DNA from: Salvator merianae
Lineage: Eukaryota; Chordata; Lepidosauria; Squamata; Teiidae
Direction of reading: 5' to 3'
Assembly: GCA_003586115.2 (NCBI GenBank)
Contig: QVOM02000021.1
Span: 8,694,248 to 8,758,247 of the forward strand
Length of the DNA: 64,000 nt
Made by a program: the position numbers and the translations under genes. Numbering within the stretch: the first letter of the stretch is position 1; the number at the start of each line of letters is the position of its first letter. The notes beneath the pieces were generated by a model. That model did no database searches. It was given only the letters and a program-made list of their open reading frames with translations, and was not told the DNA's origin. Shown in pieces: positions 63,775 to 64,000 of the stretch.

Positions 63775-64000
63775 AGGAGTCCTGCTAGGTCAGACCACAG
63801 CCCATTTAGTCCAGCATCTTCTCTCACACAGAGGCCCACCAATTAATTGCTTCTGGACATTCTCAAGCAGAATATAAATGCAAAACCTTCACCTGCTTTC
63901 AACCCCCTGCAAATGGCCTCTAGAGGCATCCTGGCTGTTTTCTCCACTCTGGAGACAGCCCTTAGGCATCTATTCTAGTAGCCATTGATACACCTGATCT
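63775..64000 (-). mobile_element. CR1 LINE 3' end, runs off the window
   Basis: AAGAGGAGTCCTGCTAGGTC then GCCCATTTAGTCCAGCATCT is the reverse of the CR1 3' terminus; continues past the last base. Confidence 0.8.

Overview
This is a 64 kb piece of a vertebrate nuclear genome, most likely from a squamate reptile (lizard or snake). The two host genes are spliced with GT-AG introns and encode vertebrate-type proteins. The repeats are a typical squamate mix: CR1 and L2-like LINEs, 5'-truncated L1, a BovB (RTE) LINE, tRNA-derived SINEs with a BovB-like tail, and many palindromic hAT- and Harbinger-type MITEs. The species call is inference from this mix; no species-diagnostic sequence was available.

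Two complete protein-coding genes are present, both on the minus strand and arranged head to tail. CCNB1 (cyclin B1) has its start codon at 10034 and its stop at 781. It has 9 coding exons totalling 410 codons, and every intron is phase 0. SLC30A5 (zinc transporter ZnT5) has its start at 45672 and its stop at 15943, with 16 coding exons totalling 773 codons. I placed every exon by its splice sites, by reading-frame continuity and by remembered homology to the human proteins. Both frames stay open from ATG to stop. SLC30A5 beside CCNB1 is the same neighbour pair as on human chromosome 5q13.

Layout: 1-696, flank downstream of CCNB1. 697-about 10150, CCNB1, with a hAT MITE in intron 8, L2/CR1 fragments in introns 5 and 6 and an L1 3' end in intron 3. 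About 10180-10255, a promoter with two ATTGG (inverted CCAAT) boxes 32 bp apart and a TTTAAA element, as in G2/M genes. 10260-14780, intergenic, with CR1 pieces, one of them split by a solo LTR. About 14800-45860, SLC30A5, whose introns hold an MIR/L2-like repeat, L2 and CR1 fragments, two SINEs and several MITEs. About 45300-45950, the CpG-rich SLC30A5 promoter. 46000-64000, intergenic and gene-free as far as I can see, dense in nested transposon relics.

Cyclin B1 drives mitotic entry with CDK1. ZnT5 moves zinc into the early secretory pathway, normally with ZnT6. They are neighbours but have no known joint function. I found no new gene system. The more unusual observations concern mobile DNA: a hAT-type MITE family built of repeated hairpin modules, several insertions with intact target-site duplications, and transposon-in-transposon nesting whose target sites can be read directly.
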